Below are positions 6,659 through 8,542 of a stretch of DNA of 8,542 nucleotides, piece by piece. Every line of letters starts with the position of its first letter. Position 1 is the stretch's first letter. Below the pieces are notes generated by a model. That model searched no databases, was not told the origin of the DNA, and saw only the letters and a program-made list of their open reading frames with translations. The stretch is from an uncultured Burkholderiales bacterium (lineage in GTDB: Bacteria; Pseudomonadota; Gammaproteobacteria; Burkholderiales; Burkholderiaceae_C), in the NCBI GenBank assembly GCA_903856875.1, contig CAIODE010000293.1, positions 1 through 8,542 on the forward strand. Direction: 5' to 3'. The translations under genes and the position numbers were made by a program.

Positions 6659-7489
6659 TTAAAAAGGTGTTTGGTAAGGTGGGCATTTGATTTCAATTTT
6701 CCGGGGTATCTCTTCAATCTGATCGCGTTGAATGGCCGTGAGACAGCCGCCCCAAACACAGCCTGTGTCCATGGCCCAAATGTCTTGTCGATTCACGGCA
6801 CCAAGCGTGGACCAATGTCCAAATGCGATCCTTGTGCCAATGGTTTGGCGATCCGGCACTTCGAACCATGGCATATAGCCTTCGGGTGCTTTGGCGCTGT
6901 TTTCCTTGACTTTAAATTCCATATGGCCAGAGGTGGAACAAAAGCGCAGTCGGGTGAAGGCATTGAGGGCGCAGCGCAGCCGATCGATACCCTTTAAACC
7001 TGGGTGCCATTGGGAGGGCTCATTGCCGTACATGTTCATGAAAAACTCAGCTGCATCGGGCCCGCGTAGAACGCCTTCAATCTCATGCGCCAACTCTAAA
7101 GTGGTGCTAAGTGACCACTGCGGCAGTACGCCCGCATGGACCATCAGAACATCCTCTTTGAAAAGTGCAATGGCTTGGTGTTGAAGCCAATCGAGCAATG
7201 AGGGTCTGTCGGTCGCTTTCAAGACCTCTTCCAGTGTGTCGGTTTTGCTGGGTTGACGTGCGCCAGCTGCCAAAGCCAGTAGATGTAAATCGTGGTTGCC
7301 TAAAACGCATTCCACACTGCTTCCCATTTTGGACAAACGTCTTAGGACCGCCAAGGAGGAGGGGCCTCGATTGACCAAATCGCCCAGGACATACAAACGA
7401 TCGCGACTGACTGAAAAGCCAACTTGGTCTAGCAATTGACCCAGTGGTTCGTCGCAGCCTTGCAGATCACCGACCCAATAAACAGACAT
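6659..7489 (-). CDS. apaH: Bis(5'-nucleosyl)-tetraphosphatase, symmetrical (ApaH)
   Basis: ApaH hydrolyses Ap4A symmetrically to two ADP, and related enzymes remove Np4 caps from RNA 5' ends. It is a calcineurin-type metallophosphoesterase. With the ATG at 7489 the product has 276 residues, and its metal motifs are GDLQGC (7-12), GDLVNRG (36-42), GNHD (64-67), HAG (118-120) and FGHW (223-226). NAFTRLRFC and the DTGCVWGG segment near the C-terminus match E. coli ApaH closely, and overall length is close to its 280. The first metal motif has Gln where many phosphoesterases have His (GDxHG); this is common in ApaH from other proteobacteria. The open frame extends six codons further to a TTG at 7507, but ATG 7489 aligns with the E. 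coli start and has GGAAG three bases upstream. The stop abuts the Nudix start. Confidence 0.96.
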   Translation of the reverse strand: MSVYWVGDLQGCDEPLGQLLDQVGFSVSRDRLYVLGDLVNRGPSSLAVLRRLSKMGSSVECVLGNHDLHLLALAAGARQPSKTDTLEEVLKATDRPSLLDWLQHQAIALFKEDVLMVHAGVLPQWSLSTTLELAHEIEGVLRGPDAAEFFMNMYGNEPSQWHPGLKGIDRLRCALNAFTRLRFCSTSGHMEFKVKENSAKAPEGYMPWFEVPDRQTIGTRIAFGHWSTLGAVNRQDIWAMDTGCVWGGCLTAIQRDQIEEIPRKIEIKCPPYQTPF

Positions 7490-7597
7490 TGACTTCCAAA
7501 ATCTCAAGAAAACCCAATTGTGGATGTTTTTTGCCTTATTTGGGACTATGGCAATGTGGCTATTTCATTCGTCTTCAGGCCTTGGCACAATGGGGGA
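7490..7597. other. Divergent intergenic region between apaH and the CNNM/CorC gene
   Basis: This gap of 108 bases should carry promoters for the apaH operon and for the CNNM/CorC gene. On the minus strand TTGCCA (7554-7549) is a good -35 match, but the hexamer 17 bases further is AAAAAC, a poor -10. I see no convincing plus-strand promoter. GGGGGA lies immediately before the ATG at 7598, closer than a normal Shine-Dalgarno. Confidence 0.35.
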
Positions 7598-8542
7598 ATG
7601 GATTTCTTACTGATTGTGTTTTTAACTTTGGTGAATGGTGTGTTTGCCATGTCCGAATTGGCTCTGGCCTCTAGCCGCAAGGCTAGGCTGGCTGCTATGG
7701 AGGAAGCGGGGGACAAAGGTGCTGCAACAGCCCTTAAATTGCTTGAGAACCCTACGCAGTTCTTATCTACGGTTCAGGTAGGCATCACTTCAATTGGCGT
7801 CATGAATGGCATTGTGGGAGAGGCCGCATTCAGCGCTGATGTCGCAGTTTGGCTCATCAGTTGGGGCCTTTCGGACTCCGCTGCAAGCTTCACAGCCACC
7901 TCGCTGGTTGTGGCAGTCATTACCTTCACCACCATCATTTTTGGTGAGCTTGTGCCTAAAAGAATCGGTCAGTTGTATCCAGAGCCTGTGGCACGGGTAG
8001 TGGCCAGGCCGATGGCTTGGCTGGCAGGTGTGGCCAGGCCTTTTGTCGGTTTGCTCTCTATCACGACCCATGCGGTTCTGAAACTGCTGCGAATTGATAC
8101 GCGTGGCAATCGTGCTGTGACCGAAGAGGAAATTACAGCAAGCCTAGAAGAGGGTGTGGATGCTGGCTTGATCGAGGAGCATGAACATCAAATGGTGAGA
8201 AATGTTTTTCATTTGGACGATCGACCGCTGACTTCCTTGATGGTGCCGCGCCTTGACATCCAGTGGTTTGAAGGTGGCATGACGCGGTCAGAGTGTTTGG
8301 CGCAGGTCGGGCTCAATGAAGGGGTGGATGGACACTCTTGGTATCCCGTTTGTCGTGGGAATTTGGACGATGTGATTGGGGTGGTCAGTCTTTCCCGCTT
8401 GGTATCTTTGTCAAATGGTGACGCATTACCTGTTGAAGCATACGCACTTCCTGCCACATTTGTGCCTGAAACATTAAGTGGCATGACCCTTTTGGAGCAA
8501 CTTCGCGACAAATCGGGCCGAATGGTCTTTGTGGTGGATGAA
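7598..8542 (+). CDS. CNNM/CorC (HlyC)-family membrane protein, 3' end outside window
   Basis: The visible 315 residues form the N-terminal part of a hemolysin-family (CNNM/CorC) protein, usually about 430-450 residues long. The start MDFLLIVFLTLVNGVFAMSE is typical of the CNNM (DUF21) transmembrane domain, which continues through FLSTVQVGITSIGVMNGIVG (about 55-74), a helix near 104-117 and the conserved FGELVPKR (114-121). An acidic linker with TEEEI and EEGVDAGLIEEHE (about 175-197) precedes the CBS-pair domain, which begins near the MVPRLDI segment (about 216) and is cut by the edge. The C-terminal CorC_HlyC domain is not in view. Members are linked to magnesium or other cation efflux; the old hemolysin name does not imply toxin activity. 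Start at ATG 7598 is chosen by family alignment; a GTG at 7556 would add 14 residues. Confidence 0.93.
   Translation, partial: MDFLLIVFLTLVNGVFAMSELALASSRKARLAAMEEAGDKGAATALKLLENPTQFLSTVQVGITSIGVMNGIVGEAAFSADVAVWLISWGLSDSAASFTATSLVVAVITFTTIIFGELVPKRIGQLYPEPVARVVARPMAWLAGVARPFVGLLSITTHAVLKLLRIDTRGNRAVTEEEITASLEEGVDAGLIEEHEHQMVRNVFHLDDRPLTSLMVPRLDIQWFEGGMTRSECLAQVGLNEGVDGHSWYPVCRGNLDDVIGVVSLSRLVSLSNGDALPVEAYALPATFVPETLSGMTLLEQLRDKSGRMVFVVDE

Noticed and set aside
6569..6997. Plus-strand open frame of 142 codons spanning the nudL/apaH boundary
   Set aside because: It lies opposite two well-supported genes and shows no protein family features.
7517..7591. CCCAATTGTG and CACAATGGGG as a long-range inverted repeat in the apaH/CNNM gap
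   Set aside because: The arms are imperfect and more than 60 bases apart, so neither an operator nor a stable hairpin can be supported.
1..8542. A novel defence, toxin-antitoxin, retron or mobile system
   Set aside because: Every sizeable coding region has a convincing housekeeping identity, the gaps are short, and there are no direct repeats, transposase, reverse transcriptase, CRISPR or composition shifts.

Overview
The window reads as an ordinary chromosomal stretch of a betaproteobacterium, most likely Burkholderiales and probably a Comamonadaceae-like lineage. This rests on protein resemblance (RsgA starting its domain with GLVVATHGRH, a Burkholderiales-type CobD/CbiB-family membrane protein next to a NudL-type Nudix hydrolase, an ApaH with GDLQGC) and on a base composition that looks close to 50% GC by eye. 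No mobile element, CRISPR array, rRNA or tRNA is visible, and no gene looks foreign to its neighbours.

Left to right there are eight protein genes. (1) A DEAD-box RNA helicase on the minus strand runs off the left edge inside a Gly/Arg/Phe-rich tail; it follows a roughly 280-base leader region with a candidate promoter and two inverted repeats. (2) orn, oligoribonuclease, is also on the minus strand. (3) A Ste24-like M48 membrane metalloprotease is divergent from orn. (4) rsgA, the ribosome small-subunit GTPase, overlaps the protease gene by 14 bases; three closely packed inverted repeats sit on this junction. (5-7) A compact minus-strand operon runs apaH, nudL-like Nudix hydrolase, CobD/CbiB-family membrane protein, with a stop codon directly abutting the next start and then a 7-base gap; it converges on rsgA. 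(8) A CNNM/CorC-type membrane protein gene diverges from apaH and is cut by the right edge.

Functionally the window groups RNA and nucleotide housekeeping: RNA unwinding (helicase), removal of 2-5 nt RNA fragments (Orn), 30S subunit maturation (RsgA), hydrolysis of diadenosine polyphosphates (ApaH) and probably of CoA or related nucleotides (NudL). Three membrane proteins of less certain role are interspersed (M48 protease, CobD/CbiB-family protein, CNNM/CorC).

No new multi-gene system was found. The points most worth a second look are the tandem stem-loops at the protease/rsgA junction, the structured leader of the helicase, an extra charged segment in the helicase core, and the CbiB-like protein that has no cobalamin genes around it.
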